A stretch of 64,000 nt of DNA from Saccharopolyspora shandongensis (GTDB taxonomy: Bacteria; Actinomycetota; Actinomycetes; Mycobacteriales; Pseudonocardiaceae), in the NCBI RefSeq assembly GCF_900106995.1, contig NZ_FNOK01000057.1, forward strand, positions 1 to 64,000. Direction: 5' to 3'. Both the position numbers and the translations under genes were made by a program. Shown piece after piece: positions 25,784 through 35,093 of the stretch. Under the pieces are notes generated by a model. That model had not been told where the DNA came from. It made no database searches and was given only the letters and a program-made list of their open reading frames with translations. The first letter of the stretch is position 1; the number at the start of each line of letters is the position of its first letter.

Positions 25784-27121
25784 ATGGCGGTCGGCCAAGC
25801 CCCAGCACCAGGAGTGCGGGGTTCCGGAGCATCGGGAGATCCCACCCCGCGGAACTCGACCCGGCAGGTCGTGCTCGCCAGCCTCGTAGGCACCTCGATC
25901 GAGTTCTACGACTTCTACGTCTACGCGACCGCCGCGGTCCTGGTCTTCCCGCACCTGTTCTTCCCGGCGGGCGACCCCACCGCCGCGACCCTGCAGTCGC
26001 TGGCGACGTTCGCGATCGCCTTCGTCGCCCGCCCGGTCGGCTCCGCGCTGTTCGGGCACTTCGGCGACCGCATCGGCCGGAAGTCCACGCTCGTCGCGTC
26101 GCTGCTGACGATGGGCATCTCGACCGTGCTGATCGGCCTGCTGCCCGGCTACGAGCAGATCGGCGTCGTCGCGCCGCTGCTGCTGGCGCTGTGCCGGTTC
26201 GGCCAGGGCCTGGGCCTCGGCGGCGAGTGGGGCGGCGCCGCGCTGCTGGCCACCGAGAACGCGCCCGCGGGCAAGCGGGCCTTCTTCGGCACCTTCCCCC
26301 AGTTGGGCGCGCCGATCGGATTCTTCTTCGCCAACGGCCTGTTTCTGCTGCTGTCGGAGTTCATGGACGACGCGACGTTCCTGGCCTGGGGATGGCGCGT
26401 GCCGTTCCTGGTGTCGGCGGTGCTGGTCGTGGTCGGCCTGTGGGTGCGGCTGAGCATGCACGAAACCCCGGCGTTCGCGAAGGTCGTGGCGCGCAACGAG
26501 CGCGCGAAGGTGCCGTTCGCGCAGGTCTTCCGCAGCGACCTCAAGGCGCTGGTGCTCGGCACGTTCATCATGCTGGCCACCTACGTGCTCTTCTACCTGA
26601 TGACGGTGTTCTCGCTGTCCTACGGCACGGCCAAGACCGGCCTGGGCTACGAGCGCTCGCAGTTCCTGGTCATGCTGCTGGTCGGCGTCGTGTTCTTCGG
26701 CCTGACGGTCCCGCTGGCCGGCTGGCTGGCCGACCGCTTCGGGCGGCGGCCCACGCTGATCAGCACCACCGTCGCGATCATCGTGTTCGGCCTGCTGCTG
26801 GGCCCGTGGTTCGGCGCGAACTCCGGCGTGGCCACGGTGACGTTCCTGATCGTCGGGCTCGGCCTGATGGGCATGACGTTCGGGCCGATGGGCGCGGTGC
26901 TGCCGGAGCTGTTCCCGACCGCGGTGCGCTACACCGGCGCCTCGGTGTCCTACAACCTGGCCAGCCTGCTGGGCGCCTCGGTCGCCCCGTACATCGCGAC
27001 CTGGCTGGCCAGCTCCTACGGGCTGGGCTGGGTCGGCGTCTACCTGGCGGCGATGGGCGCCATCACGCTGATCGCGCTGATCATCTCCAGGGAGACCCGC
27101 GAGACCTCAATCGACGACTGA
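25784..27121 (+). CDS. MFS transporter, metabolite:H+ symporter (MHS) type
   Basis: A 445-residue, 12-helix major facilitator. The MHS-type signature is clear: VGTSIEFYDFYVYATAAVLVFP in helix 1, FGHFGDRIGRKSTL between helices 2 and 3, RFGQGLGLGGEWGGAALLATE in helix 4, and ELFPTAVRYTGASVSYN in helix 11. MHS carriers (ShiA, ProP, KgtP) import organic acids or osmolytes with protons; which one is open. ATG 25784 follows GAGGAAGG. The repeat element lies directly upstream and may separate or form part of its leader. Confidence 0.9.
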   Translation: MAVGQAPAPGVRGSGASGDPTPRNSTRQVVLASLVGTSIEFYDFYVYATAAVLVFPHLFFPAGDPTAATLQSLATFAIAFVARPVGSALFGHFGDRIGRKSTLVASLLTMGISTVLIGLLPGYEQIGVVAPLLLALCRFGQGLGLGGEWGGAALLATENAPAGKRAFFGTFPQLGAPIGFFFANGLFLLLSEFMDDATFLAWGWRVPFLVSAVLVVVGLWVRLSMHETPAFAKVVARNERAKVPFAQVFRSDLKALVLGTFIMLATYVLFYLMTVFSLSYGTAKTGLGYERSQFLVMLLVGVVFFGLTVPLAGWLADRFGRRPTLISTTVAIIVFGLLLGPWFGANSGVATVTFLIVGLGLMGMTFGPMGAVLPELFPTAVRYTGASVSYNLASLLGASVAPYIATWLASSYGLGWVGVYLAAMGAITLIALIISRETRETSIDD

Positions 27122-28267
27122 ACCCACCCGCGCGAGCAGCTCGTCCAGCAACGGCAGCGAGGTCGCGTGGTTCAGACGGACGAAGCCCCGTCCGGCCGTC
27201 GAGCCGGGCGGGGCGTAGTTCGTTCCGGCGTTGACCCGGACCCGGGCGTCCCGCAACAGCACCTCCGCCGGTTCCGGGCCGAGCTCGCGTACGTCCAGCC
27301 AGGCCAGGAAACCAGCCTGCCCGCGGTGCACCCGGACCCGTGAGCGCTCGCCCGCCCACTCCTGCAGCCGGTCGCGCGTGCGGTCCAGGTAACTGCGCAC
27401 CGCAGTCAGCCAGCCGCCGTCATCGCGCCACAGGGCGGTTGCGACGGCCAGCCCGGCCGTCGAGGCGCGCATCTTCTCGTGCGGCGGGATGGTGTCGAGG
27501 AGGTGTTTCGTCGACTCCTGGCACACCAGCACCGCGGACTTGAGCCCCGCGATGTTCCACCCCTTGGACGCGCTGGTCACCGTGACGGCCCGGTCGCCGA
27601 CGGCGGCGAAGGGGACGAAGTCCTGATCGCTCGCGCGCAGCGGCGCGTGGACCTCGTCGCTGATCACGAAAGCCCCGTGCCGGTCGGCGAGTTCGGCGAT
27701 CGTCCGCAGTTCCTCGCGCGACCAGATCCGGCCCGTCGGGTTGTGCGGGTGGCACAGCAGCACCGCCGTCGCGCCGGTGGCGAGCGCGTCGGCGACCGCG
27801 TCGAAGTCGATCCGCCAGCCCTCCTCGGTGTCGAGCAGCGGGCATTCCCGGACCGGCCGGCCGAGGTGGTCGAGCAGGCCTAGGAACGGGGGATAGGCCG
27901 GCGTCAGCAGCACGACGCCGTCGCCGGGCGCGGTCAGGCGGCGCACCGCCGCCTCCAGCCCCGCCAGCACGTCGGCGACGGGTGCGACCAGCGCGGGATC
28001 GACGCGCCAATCCTGTTCCCGCGCAACCCAATCCGCGAACGCCGCGAGGTGCTCGTCGATCACCGGGTAGCCGAAGTCGGCGCGCTCGACCAGTTCCAGC
28101 AGCACGTCGCGGGCCACCGGGCACAGCGGGTAATCCATCTCGGCGATCCAGGCGGGCAGGACGTCGGGATCGACCAGGGCCCACTTCTGCGAGCGGCGCC
28201 GCCGCAGCTCGTCGGGGCGCAGAGCATCGAATTCGGCGTGCAGTTCCGCAACCGTCATTCTCGTCAT
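27107..28267 (-). CDS. PLP aminotransferase, MalY/PatB cystathionine beta-lyase type
   Basis: A 386-residue fold-type I PLP enzyme. PAWIAEMDYPL near residue 35 is the MalY/PatB signature, HPHNPTGRIW holds the Asn contact, SDEVHAPL the ring-nitrogen Asp, and SASKGWNIAGLK the Schiff-base lysine near residue 230. PatB-type enzymes cleave C-S bonds of cystathionine and cysteine conjugates. Two in-frame starts exist, ATG 28267 and ATG 28258; neither has a strong ribosome-binding site. Its 3' end overlaps the convergent MFS gene by 15 bases. Confidence 0.88.
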   Translation of the reverse strand: MTRMTVAELHAEFDALRPDELRRRRSQKWALVDPDVLPAWIAEMDYPLCPVARDVLLELVERADFGYPVIDEHLAAFADWVAREQDWRVDPALVAPVADVLAGLEAAVRRLTAPGDGVVLLTPAYPPFLGLLDHLGRPVRECPLLDTEEGWRIDFDAVADALATGATAVLLCHPHNPTGRIWSREELRTIAELADRHGAFVISDEVHAPLRASDQDFVPFAAVGDRAVTVTSASKGWNIAGLKSAVLVCQESTKHLLDTIPPHEKMRASTAGLAVATALWRDDGGWLTAVRSYLDRTRDRLQEWAGERSRVRVHRGQAGFLAWLDVRELGPEPAEVLLRDARVRVNAGTNYAPPGSTAGRGFVRLNHATSLPLLDELLARVGSVVD

Positions 28268-28340
28268 TATGCGCTGGCGGCGGCGCTCGATCGGCGAAAT
28301 TCGTTGGCGCGACGCCGGGTTCGCGTGGTTAGGTGCGGTC

Positions 28341-29363
28341 ATGTCCGACATCGCCGCTGCTGAGCGCCTGCGGGCGTGGGTTCGGGAAGACTTCGGCATC
28401 GACCTCGTGGCGATCGATCCGGTCGGCAGCGGTGCGGACGTGGCAGCCGAAGTCGGGCGCGGGACTTCCGCGGCGGGGGAGCGGTACGCAGTCAAGTGGA
28501 GCGGCGGCGGCACGACGGCGGGGCTGGCGGTGTCGGCGTGGCTCGCCGGGCGCGGAGTGCCGGGCGTCGCCGGTCCGGTGCCGACGCGTGGCGGCGGGTT
28601 GTGGAGCGAGCGCGCGGGGCGCCGGCTGTCCCTGGCGCCGTGGGCGTCCGACGAGGGCGCGCTGGATGGCGGGATGACGGCAGAGCACTGGGAGGCTTAT
28701 GGAGCAATGCTCGCGCAGGTTCACAGCATGCCGGTGGCGGAGGCGCCGGAGTCGCTGCCGCGCGAGGAACACACGCACGAGCGCTGGGCATCGGCGGTGC
28801 GCGTGCTCCACGGCGAGTGCACCTCCGACGAACTTCCGGACGACCACCTCGTCCGCTCCCTGGCCGCGGAGTGGCGATCGGCGGCGGACCGCATCGCGGC
28901 GCTGCTGACGCACGCCGATGCCCTGGGGCGGAAGCTCCGCGCCCAGTACGCGCCCGAAGTGGTCTGCCACGGCGACCCGCACCTGGGGAACGTGCTGCTG
29001 CGCGGTGCGGACGTGTCCCTGATCGACTGGGACGACGCGGTCCTCGCCCCGCGCGAACGCGATCTCCTGTTCGCGATCGGCGGTGTCCTGCTGCCGTTCG
29101 CGCCGGTCAGCCGGCAGGAGCAGCAGTGGTTCTTCGCCGGGTACGGGCCGGTGGACGTCGACCCGCACCGCCTGGCGTACTACCGCTGCGTGCGCGCCTT
29201 GGAGGACCTCGCCGTCCCGGCCGCGCAGGTGCTGGAGAACCGCGCCCCGGAGGCCGAGCGAGCGGACGCGCTGTCGCTCTTCCGAGGCGTGGTGTCGTCC
29301 ACCGGCCTCGTCGGGCTCGCCCTCGCCTCGGCGGGGAACGGTTCGACGGCGGTCACGAGCTAG
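28341..29363 (+). CDS. Aminoglycoside phosphotransferase (APH)-fold kinase
   Basis: A 340-residue kinase-fold protein. A weak P-loop-like N-lobe with Lys in YAVKWSG is followed by the catalytic loop CHGDPHLGNVLL and the magnesium motif LIDWDDAV near residue 230. The family includes antibiotic kinases but also many kinases of sugars, amino acids and choline; no substrate can be named, and resistance should not be assumed. ATG 28341 is used; the divergent lyase gene begins only 73 bases away. The stop overlaps the end of the convergent MOSC gene. Confidence 0.82.
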   Translation: MSDIAAAERLRAWVREDFGIDLVAIDPVGSGADVAAEVGRGTSAAGERYAVKWSGGGTTAGLAVSAWLAGRGVPGVAGPVPTRGGGLWSERAGRRLSLAPWASDEGALDGGMTAEHWEAYGAMLAQVHSMPVAEAPESLPREEHTHERWASAVRVLHGECTSDELPDDHLVRSLAAEWRSAADRIAALLTHADALGRKLRAQYAPEVVCHGDPHLGNVLLRGADVSLIDWDDAVLAPRERDLLFAIGGVLLPFAPVSRQEQQWFFAGYGPVDVDPHRLAYYRCVRALEDLAVPAAQVLENRAPEAERADALSLFRGVVSSTGLVGLALASAGNGSTAVTS

Positions 29364-30145
29364 ATCTCGGCTTCACCCCAGGCTTCGACGACGACCTTGT
29401 CGCCGACGGACAGCCTGCCCGGTCGCACGACCGCGAACTTGGTGCCGAAGGCGATTCCCGCATCCGCCCGCCGGTACCGGGCGAGGGTGCGCAGCGGCTG
29501 CGGGCCGGCTCGGCGACCGGTCTCCTGGTCGACGGTCGTGACGGCGCAGCGGATCGCGAGCTTGGCGTAGCCCAGCGCCGCTTCGCCGATCGAGATCGTG
29601 CGCGCCAGGTCTTCGGTGTGCGGGTCGGCCCAGCCGCTGATCACGATGTTGGGCCGGAACCGGTTCATCGGCAGCGGCGCCGAACCGTCCTCCGCCAGCC
29701 GCTCGTTGAGCAGGTCCAGCGACGCCGTGGAGATCAGGTGCACGGGGCAGCTGTCGGCGTAGCCGGACGTCCCGGGCGTCGCGCCGTCGGTCACGCGGTC
29801 GTGCTCGGGCGCGACCCGCACCAGCCTGCTCCGCGTCCCGAGCAGGTCGGAGAACCACTCCGCGGCGGCGTCGCCCTGGTCGATGCCCAGGTACGGCACG
29901 CCGAACAGGTCGACCGGGCGGCGGGCGCCCGTGCTGTTCACGGCGACGGTCAGCGGGTCGGTTCCCGGCGCCGAGAGGCTCAGCAGGTCTCCGTCGACCT
30001 GGGGTCGGGCCAACGCGAGCCGGGGATGCCTGCGCTGGGTCCGGTAGGTGCCGTCGAGGTCGACGACCATGAACGCGCGGTCGTGTTCGAGCCCGGCCGG
30101 CGTCAGCGCGGAACCGCTCGTCGCGATTCCCGCGCATCCCTTCAC
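29360..30145 (-). CDS. MOSC-domain protein (molybdenum cofactor sulfurase C-terminal type)
   Basis: A YPVKGCAG beta-barrel start leads into a MOSC domain: HDRAFMVVDLDGTYRTQRRHPRLAL, then SCPVHLIS, NRFRPNIVIS and the conserved cysteine in AIRCAVTTVDQETG. MOSC proteins bind sulfur or molybdenum cofactor, as in the mARC reductases; an accessory role for molybdoenzymes such as the subunit at 16.7 kb is possible but unproven. GTG 30145 is used as the start, yet homology clearly begins upstream (IAALISYPVKG), where no standard start codon exists. An AGGAGG site followed six bases later by ATC at 30191-30193 may be the true initiation region. Confidence 0.8.
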   Translation of the reverse strand: MKGCAGIATSGSALTPAGLEHDRAFMVVDLDGTYRTQRRHPRLALARPQVDGDLLSLSAPGTDPLTVAVNSTGARRPVDLFGVPYLGIDQGDAAAEWFSDLLGTRSRLVRVAPEHDRVTDGATPGTSGYADSCPVHLISTASLDLLNERLAEDGSAPLPMNRFRPNIVISGWADPHTEDLARTISIGEAALGYAKLAIRCAVTTVDQETGRRAGPQPLRTLARYRRADAGIAFGTKFAVVRPGRLSVGDKVVVEAWGEAEI

Positions 30146-30329
30146 CGGATAGCTGATGAGAGCGGCGATCTCGCCTGGCGCGATGAACGTGATGACGCAC
30201 CTCCTCGGTCAGGAGGCGCCCTTGTGTCCCTTCGCGTCGGCGGCCAAGCGTGGCGGGCATACCCCGTCGCAGCGCCTCTCGACCGCGTCGTTGAGCAGCT
30301 TGCCGATTCGCGGCCTCGTCGTCAACGGG

Positions 30330-30812
30330 TTATCGCGGCAGGCGGCCGGTGCTGCGCAGCAGGTCGAGCAGGCGGTCGACGAACTCGGCCTGGGCCGGGT
30401 TGAGCTTCTCGCGGGCGGTGTCCGGATCGCACCACAGGGCCCGGTCGACCTCCGGGAAGCTCTGGCGGCGGCCCGACTTCGGCGGCCACTCCACCTCGAA
30501 CTCGTTGCTGCGCAACGTGGTCGGGTCGAAGTCGCCCTCGACGGCCCAGGCGGTCACGAGCTTGCCGTTGCGCTGCTTCACCTCGCCCAGCGGCGACAGC
30601 TCGCGGTCGGTCAGCGGCATGCCGGTCTCCTCGGCGAATTCCCGGACCGCCGCCGACCGCGCGTCCTCGTCGGGCTCGTGCTCGCCCTTCGGGATGGACC
30701 AGGCACCGGCGTCCTTCTTCCGCCAGAACGGGCCGCCCGGATGCACCACGAGGACCTGCGGAGATCCGTCCTCGACCTTGAACAGCAGGATGCCGGCGCT
30801 TCGCTTGCTCAC
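30330..30812 (-). CDS. NUDIX hydrolase
   Basis: A 160-residue NUDIX protein. The Nudix box is complete, GEHEPDEDARSAAVREFAEE followed by TGM, with the magnesium glutamates in place. The fold opens with SAGILLFKVEDGSPQVLVVHPGGPFW and WSIPKGE. This subgroup (NTP pyrophosphohydrolases acting on oxidised nucleotides or dinucleoside polyphosphates) is common in actinobacteria. Start GTG 30812. Divergent from the Pol IV gene, with repeat fragment D between them. Confidence 0.88.
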   Translation of the reverse strand: MSKRSAGILLFKVEDGSPQVLVVHPGGPFWRKKDAGAWSIPKGEHEPDEDARSAAVREFAEETGMPLTDRELSPLGEVKQRNGKLVTAWAVEGDFDPTTLRSNEFEVEWPPKSGRRQSFPEVDRALWCDPDTAREKLNPAQAEFVDRLLDLLRSTGRLPR

Positions 30813-30912
30813 GCCACCAGTGTCGCGCACCCGGTCGGTGCCGCCGCACGGTGTCCGATATGGATGGTGGCGCGAGGTTGTCCGGTTTCGGATATGCCGG
30901 GTGCGGGGCGGG

Positions 30913-30941
30913 CCGCCATCCGCACCGCCACGCAGGACGAG
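30913..30941 (-). repeat. Dispersed intergenic repeat, head fragment (copy D)
   Basis: On the minus strand this 29-base block begins CTCGTCCTGCGTGGCGGTGC and ends GGATGGCGG. It differs at only two positions from the head of copy B at 35119-35147, and at three from copy A. Only the head of the repeat is present here, in the divergent region between the NUDIX and Pol IV genes. Confidence 0.6.
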
Positions 30942-30992
30942 TCCGGAAAAGGCTCTCTGGCGCAAATCCCGAAACCCGTCGATGCTGGCAGC

Positions 30993-32039
30993 GTGGAACG
31001 GGTCGTGTTGCACGTGGATCTCGATCAATTCATCGTCGCCGTGGAGCTGTTGCGGCATCCAGAGCTGCGCGGGCGGCCGGTGCTCGTCGGTGGCTCCGGC
31101 GACCCGAAGCAGCGCGGCGTGGTGGCCGGGGCGTCCTACGAGGCCCGCGAGTTCGGTGTTCGCTCCGGCACGCCGCTGCGCACCGCGGCGGCCCGCTGCC
31201 CGGAGGCGGTGTTCCTGCCCGCGGACCGCGAGACCTACCTCGCCGCGTCCGCCGACGTGATGGCGGCGCTGCGGGAGGTCGGCGGCGTCCTGGAGGTCGC
31301 CGGGTGGGACGAGGCGTTCATGCTGGTCGACACCGAGGACGCCGAGCTGACCGCGCGATCGGTGCAGCGGCACGTGCGGGAGCGCACCGCGCTCGCGTGC
31401 TCGGTGGGCATCGGCGACAACAAGCTCCGCGCGAAGCTGGCCTCCGGGCTGGCCAAACCGGCCGGGGTGTTCCGGTTGGACATGTCGAACTGGGTCGAGG
31501 TGATGGCGCACCGGCCGCCGGAAGCGCTGTGGGGCGTCGGCGCGAAGACGGCGAAGAAGCTCGCCGCGCGCGGCATCGCCACGGTCGGCGACCTGGCGCG
31601 GACCGCGATGGCGGACCTCGCGGGCGAATTCGGCCCCAACATCGGGCCGTGGCTCGTCGCGCTCGCGCACGGCTACGACTCGACCCCGGTCACCGACGAG
31701 CCCTACCAGGCCCGCTCGCACGGCCGGGAGGTCACCTTCCAGCAGGACCTGCGCGACGACGCCGAGATGCGCTCGGAGATCACCCGCCTCTCGCACGTCG
31801 TCGCGGACGACCTGGCGGCCGAGGACGTCCTGGCCCGCCGTGTCGTGGTGAAGGTGCGGGATTCCCGCTTCGCCACCCACACCCACGGCGTGTCCCTCCC
31901 GGCCCCGACGCGGGACGCCGAAGCCATCGACGGCGCGGCGCAGAAGGCCCTCGGCCGGTTCCCGCTGGACCGCCCGGTCCGCCTCCTCGGCGTCCGGGCC
32001 GAGATCGCCCGAGCAGCGCCGGAACCCGCTGACCGGTAG
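30993..32039 (+). CDS. dinB: Y-family DNA polymerase (Pol IV/DinB-like)
   Basis: A 348-residue translesion polymerase. Catalytic residues appear in LHVDLDQFIVAVE (first Asp) and in VAGWDEAFM (Asp-Glu); the latter reads GWDEAF instead of the common SIDEA, as in one actinobacterial branch. The thumb HhH motif GVGAKTAKKLAARGIATVGDLA and a little-finger domain follow. No C-terminal beta-clamp motif is obvious, and the protein ends at PEPADR. GTG 30993 is chosen because the product then starts four residues before the conserved VVLHVDLD strand. Confidence 0.85.
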   Translation: MERVVLHVDLDQFIVAVELLRHPELRGRPVLVGGSGDPKQRGVVAGASYEAREFGVRSGTPLRTAAARCPEAVFLPADRETYLAASADVMAALREVGGVLEVAGWDEAFMLVDTEDAELTARSVQRHVRERTALACSVGIGDNKLRAKLASGLAKPAGVFRLDMSNWVEVMAHRPPEALWGVGAKTAKKLAARGIATVGDLARTAMADLAGEFGPNIGPWLVALAHGYDSTPVTDEPYQARSHGREVTFQQDLRDDAEMRSEITRLSHVVADDLAAEDVLARRVVVKVRDSRFATHTHGVSLPAPTRDAEAIDGAAQKALGRFPLDRPVRLLGVRAEIARAAPEPADR

Positions 32040-32139
32040 CTCCGGGTCCGCTGCACGTTCCGCCAGGTAAGGCCCGTGCGTACTTTGTGTCGCTATGGCA
32101 GCAAGAAATGCACACGGGTCCTGACCAGGCGAAACCCGG

Positions 32140-32625
32140 CTACTTCTGCTCGCGTTCGGCGAGGGCCTTGCGCAGCAGCGGGGTCAGGCGGAAGTCGACC
32201 ATGCTGCGCATCGCCAGCGCGAAGTTGGTGCGCTCCACTCCCGGCGTCGCCAGGACCTGCCCGGCGATCCGGTACAGGTCGTCGGCGTCGACCGCGACCA
32301 CCCGCACCAGCAGGTCGGTCGCGCCGGTGAGGCCGAAGACCTCGACGACCTCCGGGATCTGCGCCATCGACTCGGCGAGCTCGCCGAGCATCTGCTGGGT
32401 GACCTGCACGGTGATGAACGCGGTCAGCGGGTGGCCGAGCGAGGCCGGGTCGATGCGCCGCTCGAACGACCCGAGCCTGGGCTCCAGCTTGGCGAGCCGG
32501 GCCTGCACCGTGTTGCGGGACAGCCCGACGCGTTCGGCCAGCGCGACCACCGTCGCGCGCGGCTCCTCCCGCAGCGCCAGCAGCAGCCGGATGTCCACCT
32601 CGTCGAGCGTGTCAGCGCTGGGCAC
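32140..32625 (-). CDS. Lrp/AsnC-family regulator
   Basis: A 161-residue regulator: winged helix DEVDIRLLLALREEPRATVVALAERVGLSRNTVQARL (residues 8-45) and a C-terminal RAM/AsnC effector domain with VTGATDLLVRV-type strands (FGLTGATDLLVRVVA). Start GTG 32625 has GGAGG eight bases upstream. It is divergent from the transketolase-like gene; Lrp proteins commonly regulate the adjacent enzyme in response to an amino acid. The intergenic region contains TTGTGCA-like repeats (32691-32711) that could be its boxes. Confidence 0.88.
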   Translation of the reverse strand: MPSADTLDEVDIRLLLALREEPRATVVALAERVGLSRNTVQARLAKLEPRLGSFERRIDPASLGHPLTAFITVQVTQQMLGELAESMAQIPEVVEVFGLTGATDLLVRVVAVDADDLYRIAGQVLATPGVERTNFALAMRSMVDFRLTPLLRKALAEREQK

Positions 32626-32757
32626 AATGCTCACCTCCGTCCGCCCGCACCGAGCCGTGCCGGTGCAGAATGCGCAAAATCGGGTCCACAACTTGTGCAT
32701 TGATTGTGCTCTTGATGTTCTCCTTGAAGCAATGTGGCAACTTCCCGAGGAGGCGCG

Positions 32758-35070
32758 ATGACCAGCGCGGCACCGGTCCAGGCGGCGACGGCCGAATCCC
32801 TGCGCGAGGTCGAGCAGCGGGTGCTGTGGCTGTCGGCCGCGATCGTCGACCACGCGAACCGGGTGCGGCCCAACGTCTCGGGGCTCAAGGTCGGCGGGCA
32901 CCAGGCGTCCTGCGCCTCGATGGTGTCGATCATGACGTCGCTGTACTTCGAGCACCTGACCGCGGCGGACCGGGTCTCGGTGAAGCCGCACGCCTCGCCG
33001 GTGCTGCACGCGATCAACTACCTGCTCGGCGAGCTCGACGAGTCGCACCTGACCACGCTGCGCGAGTTCGGCGGCCTGCAGAGCTACCCGAGCCGCACCA
33101 AGGATCCCGACCCCGCGGACTACTCGACGGGCTCGGTCGGTCTCGGCGCCACCGCGCCGATCTGGGGCGCGGTGGCCCGCCGCTACGTCGACAGCCACGT
33201 CGGCGGGGCGGGCACCGGGCGGCAGTACTCGCTGCTGGGCGACGCCGAGCTGGACGAGGGCGCCTGCTGGGAAGCGATCATGGATCCGACCGTCGCCGAC
33301 CTCGGCGAGATCGTCTGGATCGTCGACCTCAACCGCCAGTCCCTGGACCGGGTCGTGCCGAACATCGCGGCCAACCGCCTGCAGGGCATGTTCGCCGCCG
33401 CCGGCTGGCAGGTGCTCACATTGAAGTACGGGCGGCTGCTGGAAGAGCTGTTCGCCCGGCCGGGCGGCGAGGCGCTGCGGGCGCGCATCGACGGCATGAG
33501 CAACCCGGAGTACCAGCGGTTGCTGCGCTGCACACCGGAGCAGCTGCGCGAGCGGCTGCCCGGCGCCGACGGCGGGGAGATCGCGCGGCTGCTGTCCGAA
33601 GTGGACGACGAGGCGCTGGCCGCGGCGATCCGCAACCTCGGCGGGCACGACCTGGCGGCGCTGGACGGCGCTTTCCGGGCCATCGACGACACCCGGCCGA
33701 CCGTCATCTTCGCTTACACCATCAAGGGATACGGCCTGGCCAGCGAGGGGCACCCGCAGAACCACGGCTCGCTGCTGAGCGCCGAGCAGATGCAGCAGCT
33801 CGCCGAGAACGTCGGCGCCGACCTGAACGACCCGTGGCACCGCTTCGCGGCCGGCAGCCCGGCGGGGCAGCGGTGCTCCGACGCCGCCGCGCGCCTGCGC
33901 CGCCGCGAGCGCCCGCAGGTGTCGGCGCCGGAGCTGCCGGCGGACATCGGCCGGACGCCGACCGGCACCACGACCACGCAGGCCGCGCTCGGCCGCGCGC
34001 TGCTGGACCTGACGCGCGGCGCGCCGGAGGCCGCGGCGCGGATCGTGACGCTGGCGCCGGACGTCAGCTCGTCGACGAACCTGGGCGGCTGGCTGAACAA
34101 GGTCGGCGTGTGGTCGCCGACGGAGCGGGTGGACTGGTTCGCCGACGACGCCGAGACCATCCTGCACTGGCGGGAACGCCCGGCCGGTCAGCACATCGAG
34201 CTCGGCATCGCCGAAACGAACCTGGTCGGGCTGCTCGGCGAGCTCGGCGCCACCTGGAGCCGCTGGGGCCAGCCGCTGCTGCCGATCGGCGTGGTCTACG
34301 ACTGCTTCGTCGGGCGCGCGCTGGAACCGTGGTCGTTCGGGATGTACGCGGGCGGCCAGTCGATCCTGGTGGGCACGCCCTCGGGCGTCAGCCTCGCGCC
34401 GGAGGGCGGCGCGCACCAGTCCGTGATCACGCCGTCGATCGGCCTGGAGCAGCCGGGCCTGACCAGCTACGAGCCGGCGTTCGCCATCGACACCGAGTGG
34501 TGCCTGCTGGCGTCGCTGGCCCGCCTCGGCAGGCCGGACGGCGGCTCCGCCTACCTGCGCCTGTCGACCCGGCCGGTCGACCAGACGCTCGCGGCGGTGC
34601 CCGCCGACCCGGCGGCCCGCGAACGCCGTCGCCGCCTGGCGATCGGCGGCGCGTACCCTCTGCGCCGCCACGAGGCGCCGGAGGTGACGCTTGCGGCGAT
34701 GGGCGCGCTGGTGCCTGAGGCGCTGGCGGCCGCCGACCGGCTCGAAGCGCAGGGCGTCGGCGCGGACGTGGTGTGCGTGACCAGCCCGGGCCTGCTGTTC
34801 GAGGCGTTGCGGGCGCGTCAGGGAGCCGGTGGCTCCGCGGGCATCCTGGACCAGGTCTTCCCGGCGCACCGGGCGACGCCGCTGGTGACCGTCCTAGATG
34901 GACACCCGCACACGCTGGCGTTCCTGACGGGGATCAACCGGGTTCGCGCGGCCCACCTCGGCGTCACGAACTTCGGCCAGTCGGGCGCCCTGGAAGACGT
35001 CTACCGCTACCACGGCCTGGACGCGGACACGATCGTCCGCACGGCCCTCGACCTCACCGACCACGCCTGA
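32758..35070 (+). CDS. Transketolase-like / pyruvate dehydrogenase E1-like TPP enzyme
   Basis: A 770-residue thiamine-diphosphate enzyme with the homodimeric E1/transketolase arrangement: N-terminal TPP domain (GGHQASCASM, YSTGSVGLGATAPIWGAVA, GDAELDEGACWEA, VDLNRQSLD), pyrimidine domain (ELGIAETNLVGLLGELG) and a C-terminal domain. It is shorter than the approximately 900-residue AceE. The frequent pairing of an Lrp regulator with such a protein in actinobacteria suggests 2-oxo acid metabolism tied to amino-acid catabolism; the true substrate is not deducible. No E2 or E3 gene is adjacent. ATG 32758 follows GAGGAGG at good spacing. Confidence 0.82.
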   Translation: MTSAAPVQAATAESLREVEQRVLWLSAAIVDHANRVRPNVSGLKVGGHQASCASMVSIMTSLYFEHLTAADRVSVKPHASPVLHAINYLLGELDESHLTTLREFGGLQSYPSRTKDPDPADYSTGSVGLGATAPIWGAVARRYVDSHVGGAGTGRQYSLLGDAELDEGACWEAIMDPTVADLGEIVWIVDLNRQSLDRVVPNIAANRLQGMFAAAGWQVLTLKYGRLLEELFARPGGEALRARIDGMSNPEYQRLLRCTPEQLRERLPGADGGEIARLLSEVDDEALAAAIRNLGGHDLAALDGAFRAIDDTRPTVIFAYTIKGYGLASEGHPQNHGSLLSAEQMQQLAENVGADLNDPWHRFAAGSPAGQRCSDAAARLRRRERPQVSAPELPADIGRTPTGTTTTQAALGRALLDLTRGAPEAAARIVTLAPDVSSSTNLGGWLNKVGVWSPTERVDWFADDAETILHWRERPAGQHIELGIAETNLVGLLGELGATWSRWGQPLLPIGVVYDCFVGRALEPWSFGMYAGGQSILVGTPSGVSLAPEGGAHQSVITPSIGLEQPGLTSYEPAFAIDTEWCLLASLARLGRPDGGSAYLRLSTRPVDQTLAAVPADPAARERRRRLAIGGAYPLRRHEAPEVTLAAMGALVPEALAAADRLEAQGVGADVVCVTSPGLLFEALRARQGAGGSAGILDQVFPAHRATPLVTVLDGHPHTLAFLTGINRVRAAHLGVTNFGQSGALEDVYRYHGLDADTIVRTALDLTDHA

Positions 35071-35093
35071 CCGAGGTGCTCACGTGGGTCCGC

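Noticed and set aside
28341-29363. Calling the APH-fold kinase an antibiotic-resistance gene
   Set aside because: Only the general kinase motifs are present; the family is broad and nothing specific to aminoglycosides is visible.
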